Source: Nautilus pompilius (Eukaryota > Mollusca > Cephalopoda > Nautilida > Nautilidae). Taken from it: a DNA stretch of 64,000 nucleotides. Of the stretch, positions 44,441 through 56,845 are shown piece by piece. The stretch is taken from assembly GCA_018389105.1 (NCBI GenBank), contig JACATO010000609.1:186001-250000 (forward strand), given 5' to 3'. Numbering within the stretch: the stretch's first letter is position 1; every line of letters begins with the position of its first letter. The notes under the pieces were generated by a model. The model had not been told where the DNA came from. It worked only from the letters and a program-made list of their open reading frames with translations, and did not search any database. The translations under genes and the position numbers were made by a program.

Positions 44441-45648
44441 GATTCAGGGAAGTGGGATGTGCCTATACATCGTTAAATCTACCCGCCATATTATGGCTGT
44501 TGCCGTAATCTTGTTTCCCTACGCAGTAGAAAAATCGGTTTTATTTCTGGAGAACTTTTAAAATAAGTTCTGCTACTCGGAGCTCCGTATTTTCCATCAC
44601 AATCTCCAAATTGAAGGAAACGCTTTTTCGATCGAATACTTCAAAACTTTGTTTAGAAGTTCATAGCGTGGAACAAATGTAATCTATTTTGTATGGGAAC
44701 TATCCAGTGTTGCATCAGCTATTAGTCCAAGATGTCGAGATCCACCAAACATTTTCAAAATTACTTTTTTTTTTTTTTTTACTTCATCAGCGCACAAAGA
44801 CAAAATTTATTCTGTGAGCCGGGTGACAAATAATGCGTCTGAAGCCGAATTCCTTAATGTTGATCAAGCTGGACTTTTATCTAGACGCTCTCTCAAAATG
44901 GAATCATATCGCGCCAAGAATACTAGAATTTCTAAAAAAAATCACTATCAGGGGGGGCATCTCCAATCCGTAGGGTCTGTTTTGTTAAACAAACGGCAGG
45001 GAGGACAATACAGTAACATCTCAGCTGAACCCCACGTGACGCAGCCTTATTGTTTCCCCATTTGGTCAGCTTTGACATTAAAACAGTTTTTTTAAAGGAG
45101 CTCCATCTATGTCGCTTGGAATAATTTTTTTTGGCAGAATGGTGGTTTCTTATCACTTCTCAACTCTGTTACAAGTGTACTTTCTGCAGATGATTTGCTG
45201 TTGCCTTCGAAGCTGCCTATATCGCAATAGATGAACTTGCTAGTCCTTATGCCTTCATCCCTGGGCGTAGAGGTGTTGCCGTCTAACATAAACCAGAGGG
45301 AAATTCAAATAAGCACTGGATACCTAATGAGATTAACAGACACTACAGCATCTTGATCAATGGATTTTCCAGTCGCCAAATTTTCATCAATTTTAGATAG
45401 TGGTGCGGATGTTACAGAATATATGGGACTGGAAACGTTGCCTGGAGATTGAATGCCAGCTATTGTACCTTACAGTAGCACAGAAATTATTTGAAACAAA
45501 AAAAATCCATACTCGGCATTTAGTAGGGGCCCTTCTTGGTTTGGAGCCTAATGTACCCCTCTCCCAGGGGAAGCGATGCTTGTCGTAACTACACAAAATA
45601 AAGCAGACCTCACTCACTTACTACGTCAACCGCATTTGAGAGAACTAT

Positions 45649-46281
45649 ATCTGCCGTAAACACCTAGAAACTGTCGGCCATCTTTCGAGAAGATGCGAAG
45701 CCCTGGCAAAGAGCAGACACCTATCCGCATGACTGCCATGACATCCTCGCTAAGAGAGAACTATAATGCCAAGATCAGCTGGAAACAGGAGTACGCACTA
45801 AAGCAAATTATGGACAAAGAAGATACTCTCATCACTTACGGCCATCCGATATACCTACAAACGGAACAGTCCATCACAACAGGTCGGGCATGACCATTTG
45901 AGACAAGAAAGAACAGAAAGCGAATAATTTATGTCGCTTTTCTAATTGATGCTAATGTCCAAGACTAGACAGCGAAAAAGATCCGAAACTATGGCCTGCT
46001 AGCCACGAACCTGAGAAGCGCCCCCTGTACATGCACAAGAAAGAGGCTATTCCTGTGATTACTGGCGAAACTTACTCAGTCAGCAATGATCTGACACAAC
46101 GGTTGCGGAAAATTGATGCGGACTTCTAACCTACCACCCTCCAGATAGCATCAATTCGGGGAAAGCGTCATAACTGCACGAGCGGCCCTGAACAGTTCTG
46201 ATAGCTGACAAAATCACTAAGCTACTACTACTATAACAATGACAACAACAATTACTACTACTACTAATAATAATAATAATT
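45649..46281 (+). mobile_element. LINE 3' end with microsatellite tail
   Basis: The plus strand reads ICRKHLETVGHLSRRCEALA then KSRHLSA, then in shifted frames HDCHDILAK, YGHPIYLQTEQSITTGRA, IYVAFLIDANVQD and AKKIRNYGLLATNLRSAPC. This is the order C..C....ET..HL...C..LA, RHD....I, DHPIQTD..I.A.RPD, IDVA.P.D.N....KE.EK..KY..L..E.. of the C-terminal zinc-knuckle/endonuclease-like end of several LINE clades. It is followed by a (CTA)/(ACA)/(TAA) tail at 46220-46281, a usual LINE 3' end. Several stops. Confidence 0.72.
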
Positions 46282-46639
46282 AAAAAACAACTGTCGGGGC
46301 AACATTTACTGCAATGGTAAAAAGTAAAATATCTCTTTTTGGGCTGATGTTTTGTTTTCTTTTTTTTTACAAATTAATAGACAGTACGAACCCTCACTGC
46401 TCGTCTCTCTTGTGTTACACGCACAGCCGACCACCTTTTTCCGTTTGCGATCTCGCTGCAGATTTACCAGCTCTTGTTCAGGACAAAGACGCCCAATCTC
46501 GCTTGCATGTCTGGTTAGTCTGTTAGAATGACAACGGTAAAAGAAAACAGAGGGAAAACCGTCACACAAGCGATATTTGGAAAGTCGTCATTAGTCCCCA
46601 AACATAGGGTATAGGCCATGACACGGATTCCGTGGAAGA

Positions 46640-47430
46640 GTAGACCGAAGGAAGCCATCCGTCAGTAACAGGAATAACGAACGACCGCAGTTTGCAGAAG
46701 AGCGCCCAGTAAAAGCTCCCCCGAGTTTTGGGTCAGATAAAGTCCTAAGTCGTGATGAAAGTCAGGTGGTGTGTCTTGGTGTCTCTAGACAGGCTGAAGA
46801 AGAATTACCAACGACGGTGGTGTATCAGAGCGACAATCAAAAGTCTGTTTGGAGGTTGTGAAATCTCAAAAAGATTTTATCAAATGACATTGATAAAAGC
46901 CATCACGGACAGATCCCTACACAAGAACTACTGGGGGGGACCCGTTACCGTCAGAACAAGATTACATTTTCCATCATAATGATCTCGTGGCATCGCTCCA
47001 GTTGCTGCTGGAGAGTGGCCTGTGTAGGCGCTCAGACAGAGGAACCAAGGGCAGGGGACGCTCTATAGCCATGACAGAGGCGAGTCTCCTATGACGAGGA
47101 AAAGTCAGAAGAATAAACCACTGCTGAAGACGGATGCACTGGGCCGGAGTTCGCATAACGACGGTGCAACGCATCCCACTCTTATGAAAGGAGTGATCGA
47201 AGAAGAAGTAGTAAAGGTTCTGGAAAGATTAGCATCTTAAAACCCATCTGAATAGATGTGAGAAGATATGAAGCAAAGAGTGAACCAGTGGAATCTACGC
47301 CATGAGTCAGTTAAAAACCTATATTTGCCCAAGAACAGAAGTCAACTTCCGCTGAATATAGTAAAAGTTCGGTACCAGGACGTTTTTGAAACCGTTATCA
47401 GGGCCACGGGTGGCCACGCCAAATATTAAC
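46640..47430 (+). mobile_element. Tc1-like transposase remnant B
   Basis: The plus strand near 47230-47430 reads EDMKQRVNQWNLRH after degraded LN..EKIW, then IVKVRYQDVFETVIRATGGH AKY. The ending VI.A.GGHTKY after R.Q.V is the standard C-terminus of Tc1-type transposases, and W.D.K.RV follows the NPIE..W motif. The upstream part (46750-46980) is too decayed for a firm alignment. Confidence 0.6.
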
Positions 47431-49440
47431 GCTGCCGAAGTGTGACTGCGTCGACGTAAATAGCAATATTGTGAATGGGTTGAATATTTGTTTTACAGCA
47501 ATCATCACGCTGCGATATGCGGTGTGTAATTAGCATATGAATTATGGAGAAGCTCGGTGACGTGAGTTTTTTTTTTTGTATTTGTTATCACACGGGGCAG
47601 GTAGACAGACTGACGATATGATGGCGGCGATGACCAGTTAGATCCTGTGCTAGCAACTAAATAATTCCACGCATTCGCTTATTAAAAAACAAAAATCTCT
47701 TCCGAAAAATCAACTCTTTTAAATACTTTTGTACCATTTCCGTATTGTTTCTGTTTACCATTTGGAATTAGAAATAGAACAATAATAAAGCAATGGAATG
47801 TTTCAAAGGCAAGCCTAGAGCCAGTCTTCATCACGCCTTCTGTACTCACATTTAGAACATTTTTTTATAATTATAAAGTAATCACCAGAAACTGTTTTTT
47901 TTTTTTTGCTTTTCTTAAAATTGGTTTGTGTAGGATTTTAAAAATTTATTTGCGTTTTATCTTCAGTAATCTTTTAGCAGCACTCATCTGTACACATGAT
48001 TTTAAAACAATGACTAAAGTAGCTTTTCTTTAAAGATGTCCCGACGTGAAGTTTGGGTTGGCTGTAGCTTTTGCATATAAACAATACTTTCTCCCAATTC
48101 TCTAGCTAAAGAACCGCTTGAGGGAACCTTATCCCTCTCTTGGAACCTCGCCAACACCATTTTTTTCTTCTTGGTTACAGTTTTTATTGTTGATCCACCC
48201 ACCCCTTTTTCTTAATTATTCCAATCTTACTTGAAGGCCAGGTTTTCGACAATCTCTGAACATTTCAGGCTCGAACATTTGTAGCGATCTTCTGTCTAGC
48301 GTAACCACTTCTCACACGTTCCTCGAATATTTTCACAATTCAGGATTAATATTTTCGGCTGACAAATTACTTCAACAATGACTGGAGATGCTGACGCAGG
48401 GGGTGAATACTTCGATACATTAAAAAAGTTATGAGAAAATCCCTAGAAATCTGCACAATTTTTTACACTGAAAATAAAAACACTTTCCACAGTTTACAGA
48501 CGATAACAGAATAATCACAAATCAGCTTGAATATAAAAGAAAATTCCGGAATATCTGGCTGATGAAATTTCTTATTGTTGCAAATAACACCTATATTCAT
48601 ACTCAAACTGCTATCTCCCATGTATTTAGTGTCAGTTTTACCAATTCTTTTAATTATATGACGAGCAAAGAAATTTTATTGTTGGACAGTTCTTGTGCAT
48701 TTAGACTGAAGGCTTTACGTCTGACATAAAAGCAGACATATTGAAAATTAATAAGTGGACCAGATTGGCTGGCCACGGCTTTAAATGTATATACCTAACC
48801 TAGATAGGTATTCGCAATCTCCGATATGGTTTTTATTCTGATTACACTGACATAATCTGCACTTTTAATTGCATTATGTTGCGTTAGACCATTTTAAAAA
48901 GGCAAAGTAGCAAAGTTACTTCCCCTTCGAAGAAAACTCGTAATTAATTAAAATAAACTTCCAAAAAAGTATTTTTTTTTTAAAAAAGAAGCTGCTAGGC
49001 ATGGGATAAAACCATCTTCGACGACCCGGCCTGTTACGCTGCCTTCATTTATTTGCCCGGAATTTACAAGTTCTTAGCTATCCAGCCGAAGTTAGGGGAG
49101 TTGGAACCACGGGAATTCAGTCTCGTCTTTGCAGGTGTGTGTGTGTGTCCGCAAAGCTTCATCCCAATTAGTCCCTAACCCTGCGCGCGCCCTCTTTTTT
49201 ACGCTGTATTTTCACGCAAATGGCGGTTCATTACGTCACTTGTTTGCGCCAGGGGCTTCGGGGTTAGTAGGGGAGGGGGCTGCCCGGATTTAACGCTCTC
49301 CCCCCCTAACTGATGGCGTAGCCTCAAAATCTTAAAGTAAAAAAAAAACATATTTCGATTTTTACCCCCCCCCCCCTTTCTCTAACATTGTTTCTAGCTT
49401 CCCACGATTATGAGATTCTGGCTGATTAGGAGGAAAGAAT
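47431..49440. other. No gene seen
   Basis: AT-rich DNA with homopolymer runs; no motif-bearing frame. Short C and G runs near 49260-49380. Confidence 0.45.
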
Positions 49441-51660
49441 AGTACTGGATGGAGCAGATCAAAGCCAACGAGTTTACGTTATTATTTGTAACGAATTGAG
49501 CGACATGTCAAAAACCGAACAACTGTCTTTCTCTGTCCGTTATTGCAGTGACACTTAGCGACACGTCAAAAACCGAACAGCTGTCTTTCTCTGTCCGTTA
49601 TTGCAGTGACACTTAGCGACATGTCAAAAACCGAACAGTTGTCTTTCTCTGTCCGTTATTGCAGTGACACTTAGCGACATGTCAAAAACCGAACAGCTGT
49701 CTTTCTCTGTCCGTTATTGCAGTGACACTTAGCGACACGTCAAAAACCGAACAACTGTCTTTCTCTGTCCGTTATTGCAGTGACACTTAGCGACATGTCA
49801 AAAACCGAACAGTTGTCTTTCTCTGTCCGTTATTGCAGTGACACTTAGCGACATGTCAAAAACCGAACAGCTGTCTTTCTCTGTCCGTTATTGCAGTGAC
49901 ACTTAGCGACACGTCAAAAACCGAACAACTGTCTTTCTCTGTCCGTTATTGCAGTGACACTTAGCGACATGTCAAAAACCGAACAGTTGTCTTTCTCTGT
50001 CCGTTATTGCAGTGACACTTAGCGACATGTCAAAAACCGAACAGCTGTCTTTCTCTGTCCGTTATTGCAGTGACACTTAGCGACACGTCAAAAACCGAAC
50101 AGTTGTCTTTCTCTGTCCGTTATTGCAGTGACACTTAGCGACACGTCAAAAACCGAACAGCTGTCTTTCTCTGTCCGTTATTGCAGTGACACTTAGCGAC
50201 ATGTCAAAAACCGAACAGTTGTCTTTCTCTGTCCGTTATTGAAGTGACACTTAGCGACATGTCAAAAACCGAACAGCTGTCTTTCTCTGTCCGTTTTTGC
50301 AGTGACACTTAGCGACACGTCAAAAACCGAACAACTGTCCTTCTCTGTCCGTTATTGCAGTGACACTTAGCGACATGTCAAAAACCGAACAACTGTCCTT
50401 CTCTGTCCGTTATTGCAATGACACTTACAAAATTTCTGAAAACTCTGTTTGTGTTATACCGTCTGGAGCGTCATTGAAGTACGTGAAGGATACATTGCTG
50501 CGATGTAATATGTTTTTTTTTAAAGATGGGGACAGCGTTTGACGGAGCTTATTTTATGAAACGACTGGCAGTACTGCTTAAGAATGACGTGTGCAAACAT
50601 GCATGGTATCTTGTTTTTACAGATTGAACAGATGTATCGTCTCTGGCTGCCGGGGCTCAAGATGTCTGCACAGACCTGTATAATCCTATTGGTGTAAGTC
50701 CAAAACGAGTTTTGTTGTTTGAAGTTATCCAGAGAGAAAGCGCGGATATTGAACACGAAGTTATGAGGCTAAAGAATCTCTCAAAGACGAGACGAACCAC
50801 GAGAGGTTCTCCCGCAGCAGCAACCAGAAAGAAAATCCTCAAACTACAGAAGAGGCCGGAAAGGTTATCCGACGACACCAGCGCCAGTTCTAAATGCTGT
50901 ACGAAGTCTCGGGGGCTTTTAAGAGAAATTCAGTTCTTCCCAAAGATGTTGAAACTGGTTGTGTTCAATGAGCTGGAAACGTTAGTCGAAAACTACTCGA
51001 AGCAATAGCAGAGTTTGAGCATTAGTATGGTGATGTGGAGAGGCCTACCGAGGTGCAACACGATGAAGAGATTTGCTCCACCAAACGTGAGAGAACCAGT
51101 GTGCGTTCAGGAGCACTAATGGAAACAGTCGACTCGAGAGAGAGAAAGCAGATCACTCACTCCCGTGCTGCGAGGTTGTAGATACTATTTAAAAGGTTAT
51201 AGAATCACTTTGATCAGGATGACTTCAAAATCCTCGGAGCAATAGAAAGTTTCTTGTAACCGCTGCAAACAATGAATGCTTAGTTGGCGAATGTTTTGAA
51301 GGATCTTTCGAGTACCGCTAATCCAGATGAACTATCGAAGAAGATAGAAGAGATACGTACCAACTTGGTATGGAACTCTACGCCTGGCTCTTCTGGGGGA
51401 AAGTGACGAAAATCTCGACAATCTGAATAAGAAGCAAAGGTTTAATGATTATGTACCCGAAGTGGATAAACTATTAACATATTATAATTCTCTTCCATTA
51501 GAACCTGCAACAGCTGGGAGAAATTCTGAAGTCAAGCGTCGTATCAAGTCATGGCTGCGATCAGCCTAAACAGGAGAATATTACTCATGAGCAGTGCATC
51601 GATCAGATTGGCAAAGAGTTCAGTCGAGATAGTGATCAGCGTCGCAAATACTTTGAATAC
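49440..51660 (+). mobile_element. hAT transposase remnant C, interrupted by the 58-bp array
   Basis: Before the array the plus frame reads QIKANEFTLLFVTN; the last unit and beyond read LSDMSKTEQLSFSVRYC then NDTYKISENSVCV. Joined in thought, FT..F.TNE.SD.S..EQLS.S.RY corresponds to the first-Asp region of hAT/ZMYM1-type transposases (y..i.DE..D.S..EQL...VRY). Downstream to about 51660, charged fragments such as HFDQDDFKILGAIESFL and LSKKIEEIRT fit the later helical part but are not diagnostic. Many stops: dead. Confidence 0.5.
49501..50428 (+). repeat. 58-bp minisatellite, 16 copies, with trimer higher-order pattern
   Basis: Starting at 49501, CGACATGTCAAAAACCGAAC recurs every 58 bp (49559, 49617 ... 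50371) with only a few variant positions. Two diagnostic sites (ACG/ATG at unit bases 5-7 and AACT/AGTT/AGCT after GAAC) cycle in threes: [ACG-AACT][ATG-AGTT][ATG-AGCT] is perfect in units 5-10 and nearly so in 2-4 and 13-15. The array therefore grew by copying 174-bp triplets. Each unit has a stop in frame, so it is non-coding. The unit derives from the hAT transposase sequence around it. Confidence 0.96.
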
Positions 51661-51743
51661 TTCTAACTTCGTGTAAATTTTAGGCGAGAAAAACTTTACA
51701 GTATTGTTCTATGCTATTACGATAAAACCTGAATTTTATGAAT

Positions 51744-51914
<171 letters not shown>

Positions 51915-52274
51915 GTGACATTATTCTATACCTGGATTTTTTTCTGTTTACGTGAGAATAAATATTAGGTGACTGCTTATTATGCATCCAAACGTGTAAA
52001 TTAAAGGAATGCTTGGACTTTTGCAACAACTCACGTAAGACGTTAGAGCACTGCGCGATATGGCCAGAATCAGGGGCTTACTCAGCGGTCCCACGGGGGT
52101 CACCGTGTTAGAAAATCTCCATAAAAGCCAAAATGTCTAATATCTCTCTCTGAGTTGTGCTCCCTGGTACAGTATGTTTTAGTGTTGTCAATTCGGAGTT
52201 GAAGCAAAATCAGCTGTGACAAAGCTTAATTATTTCTTAACCAGAAAAAAAGCACAATCAGAATAATGTATATT

Positions 52275-52276
<2 letters not shown>

Positions 52277-52330
<54 letters not shown>
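52277..52330. repeat. CT microsatellite, about 27 units
   Basis: Perfect dinucleotide run. Confidence 0.95.
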
Positions 52331-52331
<1 letters not shown>

Positions 52332-52871
52332 CACACCACTGTACATTGTTATCGAAACACTTCATTGACCTGCTCATTATATCTTAATGATTATATCATA
52401 GTTGCCTCCCGCCTCCTAATTGATTCCGGCTCCCCTGACTGAAGCTGCATTTATTCTCACCTGGGCGGGCGCCTGACCCAGGACATCTTGTAAGAATTTT
52501 AATTTCGATTGCTTCTAAATGTCTTTCTTCTTTCACTTTTTTGTGGTGAAGTATATCGAAACAGTATTTTATATTAAACAAAATATAATCAAACCTGATT
52601 ATCATTTCAACATCTTAGTCTTTATCAAAATTCTCCAGTCCAAATGTGAATAATACGCAAATATTTCCTTGGTTTTCAAATCAGTAGAGGTCCTCTACCA
52701 ATGGCACTGTTTAAAGTTTTCCAACTTATTTATATGCAACTTTTGGTTAAGAATCACATTTTACCAGTCTTTCTGGCTTATTTTCTACTGTTTCTTTTTT
52801 CTAATTTATTTATATTTTCCCCTCTTTTTTGTTCGTTAAATTGAGTTTTCCACAACCAAGAAATTAAAATA

Positions 52872-53320
52872 ACGTGTGTGCGTGTGCGTGTGTGTGTGTG
52901 TGCGTGTGTGCGTGTGCGTGTGTGTGCGTGTGTATGTGTGTGTGTATGTGTGTGTGTGTGCGTGTGTGTGCGTGTGTGTGCGTGTGTGTATGTGTGTGTG
53001 TGTGCGCGTGTGTGTGCGCGCGTGTGTGCGTGTGTGTATGTGTGTGTGCGCGTGTGTGCGCGCGTGTGTGCGTGTGTGTATGTGTGTGTGCGCGCGCGTG
53101 TGTGCGCGCGTGTGTGTGTGTGCGTGTGTGTGTGTGCGTGTGTGTGTGCGTGCGTGTGTGTGTATGTGTGTGTGTGCGTGTGTGTGCGTGTGTGCGTGTG
53201 TGTATGTGTGTGTGTGCGTGTGCGTGTGTGTGCGTGTGTGTGCGTGTGTGTATATGTGTGTGTGTGCGCGTGTGTGTGCGCGTGTGTGTGTGTGTGTGTG
53301 CGTGTGTGTGTGTGTGTATG
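52872..53320. repeat. 449-bp strictly alternating purine-pyrimidine tract
   Basis: TG steps interspersed with CG and a few TA steps; I found no break in the purine-pyrimidine alternation from 52872 to 53320. Stretches such as GCGCGCGTGTGTGCGCGCG near 53090-53110 are the classical Z-DNA type. The 147-164 codon Cys/Val and His/Thr frames on both strands are repeat artefacts. Confidence 0.95.
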
Positions 53321-53973
53321 ATTTTTAACATATCCAAAGGCATAAATTTATTTTCAAACAGACATTAATGGTCTCTCAGGGACACTGTCTTCGTGGAATC
53401 CAGCTATAACTCTATGGGGTTAGCACATTTCTACTTTCAGTCTCACTATAGGTAATATCTATACGATTAAATTCATTTTGGTTTCCCAAATGATAAAGTC
53501 AAGTAAAAAATGATACGGCAAAAAATTCTAATATAATATTTCATTCAACAACAACAATAATAATAATACTAATAATAATAAGCCAAAAAATAGCAATAAT
53601 AAATTAAATGAATCATAGTAATAAAGTAAACAAATAAAAAAAATTTTAAAGGAATTAAATAATATTATTATTGCAAATGGACGATAGAGAATCATTGTAA
53701 GCAGGCAAATGCAGATTTAAATACAATAATACATTAGCAACAAAAGTTAAATTTAGTAAATATTGAAAGAGGTGCTAATGGAACAATAAAGTGAATAATA
53801 ACATTATTAAAGCAAGAAGAATTAACGATAATCATAAGTTTATTAAATACTGAAAGTTAAGCAAAAAACAATAATCCAGGAAATAGTAAAATCTTTTTAA
53901 AAAACGATAACATACAATTTAAAGAAAAAATCGGCTCCATAACTTACTGTCAAATGGGTACAAAACTTCAGTA

Positions 53974-54155
53974 CAGTAAAACCTCGATTTAACGGACTAA
54001 TAGGGGGAAGGGTGTCCGTTAATGCCGGGAGTCCGTTAAATCCCGACGTTTACATACGCATGCGCAAAAGGCGTCCGAGCAAAACATTTTTCGCGCAGCT
54101 CAACGCGGGAGACCAGACAGCGCTCGTTGAATGCCGTTAAATTAACGTTTTACTG
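53974..54155. mobile_element. pogo-type MITE, 182 bp
   Basis: The left end CAGTAAAACCTCGATTTAAC and the reverse complement of the right end CAGTAAAACGTTAATTTAAC match at most of 20 positions. Both are flanked by TA (53972-53973 and 54156-54157). It has subterminal GTCCGTTAA repeats and no coding capacity: a non-autonomous pogo/Tigger derivative. Confidence 0.85.
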
Positions 54156-54157
54156 TA

Positions 54158-55395
54158 TAATGGCGACGTCAATGGCGAAGAGAGACAACGTCTTCACAAC
54201 GCTTCATTCACTATCTCCTCTTATTATCTGACGCTAAAGTCGAATTTCAGAATTTATTAACAAAACGCCATATTACGTACTCCGAAACGCCTCTAATAAA
54301 ACAACATAGCAGCTAAGTAATAAACACAGATTTCGGAAAGGTACAGCAACGGTAATTCCTACTGGGGCGAGAGAGACCCATCAGGATTCGTATCCACGCC
54401 AATACGTCGTTTCTGCGCCACCAACATAGACGCAGCCATACATTATTGACGGTTGACATCTTTGACAGTTATGACGTCATCACCCACTTTTGGCACCAAA
54501 AGTTACACGTTTTTCGAACCCTTCAATTTTTACCAAAATGAGAAGTGTTTTCTAAACTGCATATATCTTATCACTTAGCATCAGTAACCCAATATATATC
54601 TAATTTAAGAAAATAATACTAGACTGTAATGGTAACTTAGTAGAACTTAACAAGATTTGTTTTAAAAACGTGGAATGGCCGTCCAAAATGATTTACAAAC
54701 GACCGATCTGTTGCAGCGTTTTTAGAGTTGTCTCCCTTTATTTTAATTAAATAGTATTCGATTTTCCTTACAAACAGCTCCCCTACTCTCAGGCAGGTGG
54801 CTGGACCTAACGCCTAACAAAAAGCAAACAAACAGCCTTTTCACGCGTGCAGACTAATATAATTCTCATTTCGACAACAATAGATGTGCCTGCGAGGCTT
54901 CGAACTTTTCTTTATTCCAAACCAACAGCAAGAGAACCAGAAGCTTGTTGCCTCGGGACGTTAATGGCGTCCGTGTGTGTGTGTGTGTGGCGGGCTAAGT
55001 ATAGCGTGCGTTTACATGAAGTTCGAGATCCCACGCACTCTTTTTAATTTCCTCGGCCAAAGTTGCCGCTTTCCTCTCCTCCCCTCCACCCCGAAAACGG
55101 CAGAAAAATGTCGGGGTAACAACATAAACATGTGATCGAAAGTCGCTCGCTAAACTTACCGCCCATCACCGAATTCCGAGCCTCTATCTCTCCTCCCTCG
55201 CGGCTGCGCAGACCCCTCTCAGGCCCCGCCAGCTACACCGATCGCTCGTAATTGGTGAGTCAACTTATCAACTTCTTCATCTGTTGCTAAATTCCACCGG
55301 AGTTATTGGCTTTCCCGCTAAAGCTTCAGTTAGCACACCTGCATTCTCACGTAGATAGTTTCCGGGCCAAATCCTCAACACTACGCCAGGACAAC

Positions 55396-55428
<33 letters not shown>

Positions 55429-56100
55429 CATCATCATCAAATTTCTTATAAGTGCCTTAAAATATTCTGCAAAAATGTTACGTTTTTAATGTATCAATTA
55501 ACATCCCACTCAGTTATAGAACTTATTCGGAAATTTAATAATTAGCAACTTTAAACAGGGTGTGGAGAGGGAGAATCAGATGAGCAAAGTGGCCAGCTTT
55601 TTATTTAGCCAATCATTTCAGGAATCCAATCTGATAGATGAAAATGAAATTATTTTTTACCCTTGTTTTGTATTACTTTGTATGTTCGAGCAGAAATATT
55701 TACGCGTTATGTAAATTAAATAGTTTTCTAGTTGCCTCATTATCTGTTGTAGGCTGGTCATTCGACAGCTTTGCTAAATTTGCGATGCAATTTTTGGTGA
55801 AATGTTTTGAATGCATCTGTCTATACATTACAACAGTTAAAACACCCCAAAATTTAAAAAAAAGAGAGATTAGTTTGTTATTGCCGAGTATCCATGACAA
55901 CGCGCGGTTCAATGTTTGACATCCGCATCTCTGAATGACGTGACGTCACATGGCATTAAGGTTTCAGCAAGTCAGTACTTGGTAATGCCCACTTCCTGCT
56001 AATGCACTGGAATAAGCTCTACTGCTCATGGACAAGTATGTGCATCGTATCCCGAGTGCAGAGATGTTGTTTTCTCCATTTTTTTGTTTTGTTACATTGC
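54158..56100. other. No gene seen; GC-richer patch near 55080-55250
   Basis: Contains an ATT microsatellite (55398-55430), a GT run (54974-54988) and a single perfect TGACGTCA at 55941-55948. The CpG-retaining patch near 55080-55250 might be regulatory, but nothing further supports it. Confidence 0.35.
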
Positions 56101-56119
56101 TTTGACAAGCTGGTGACCG

Positions 56120-56560
56120 GTCAAGGCTGCAACGTCTTGACTCATCCTAAACTAGCTCAACAGAATCGAGATATGGGTGGGCCAGCCAATCCAGGTAAGC
56201 ACACCGACGTTGTTCCACTTCATGAAGGCTTCTGACAGTCGGGTCGTATTTGGGGGGTTTCTGATAAGCTAGAACGTCAGATGCAGTACATGTTCTTTGC
56301 GGAAAAGGATAGAGAAGCGGTCGCAAAATGCCGTCCGTATACCGCTGGGCTGTCAGATCCGGATTCGAATCCATTAGTTGACTGTGGAAATTAGTGTTCA
56401 CATTAACCGATACTATATTGCTGCTGCCATAAAATCTGGGGTGGTATGTGACACCTGCAAACCAATCATGTAGAAGGACGGAACCTTCCATTAGCAAATA
56501 GTGAAATAAACTGACCTGTTTCATAAACAGCATTAGTGCCAAAACTCTGTTACAAAAAGT
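56120..56560 (-). mobile_element. Tc1-like transposase remnant C
   Basis: The minus frame (141 codons) reads NPDLTAQRYTDGILRPLLYP F and, near its end, DWLAHPYLDSVELV followed by stop and DESRRC. These match G.LTAQRYIDEILRPHV.PF and W.A.SPDLNPIEHVWDEL.RR of Tc1-type transposases. The segment holding the second catalytic Asp (QDNARPH) between them is scrambled, and SPDLNPIE is reduced to PYLDSVE. Only the C-terminal half is present. Confidence 0.72.
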
Positions 56561-56793
56561 TAGGAATGGCACCTCACACTCTTTTATTTCCGATTTAGTC
56601 TGCTACTGTAATGATGGTGGTTTCAATTTATGCACTGGTACAGCCCCTACAGACATTAAAGCTTCTGATAAATAGTTATTCTGTAGATGACGTAAGGCCT
56701 ATCTTTAGTACTGACTGCCGTATAGTGACGGGACAGACAACGTACATCAATACATCAAAACAGTATTTGTCATGGACGATCGTTCACACTTTC

Positions 56794-56794
56794 C

Positions 56795-56845
<51 letters not shown>

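Noticed and set aside
49501-50428. CRISPR-like array (regular repeats)
   Set aside because: Units are contiguous 58-bp tandem copies with no unique spacers, in a eukaryotic genome. It is a minisatellite.
52864-53368. 150-164 codon Cys/Val and His/Thr open frames on both strands
   Set aside because: They exist in several frames at once because the DNA is an alternating TG/CG repeat.
54360-54440. tRNA gene or SINE head (GGATACGAATCC on minus)
   Set aside because: A B-box-like string is present but no acceptor stem or anticodon arm could be folded with it.
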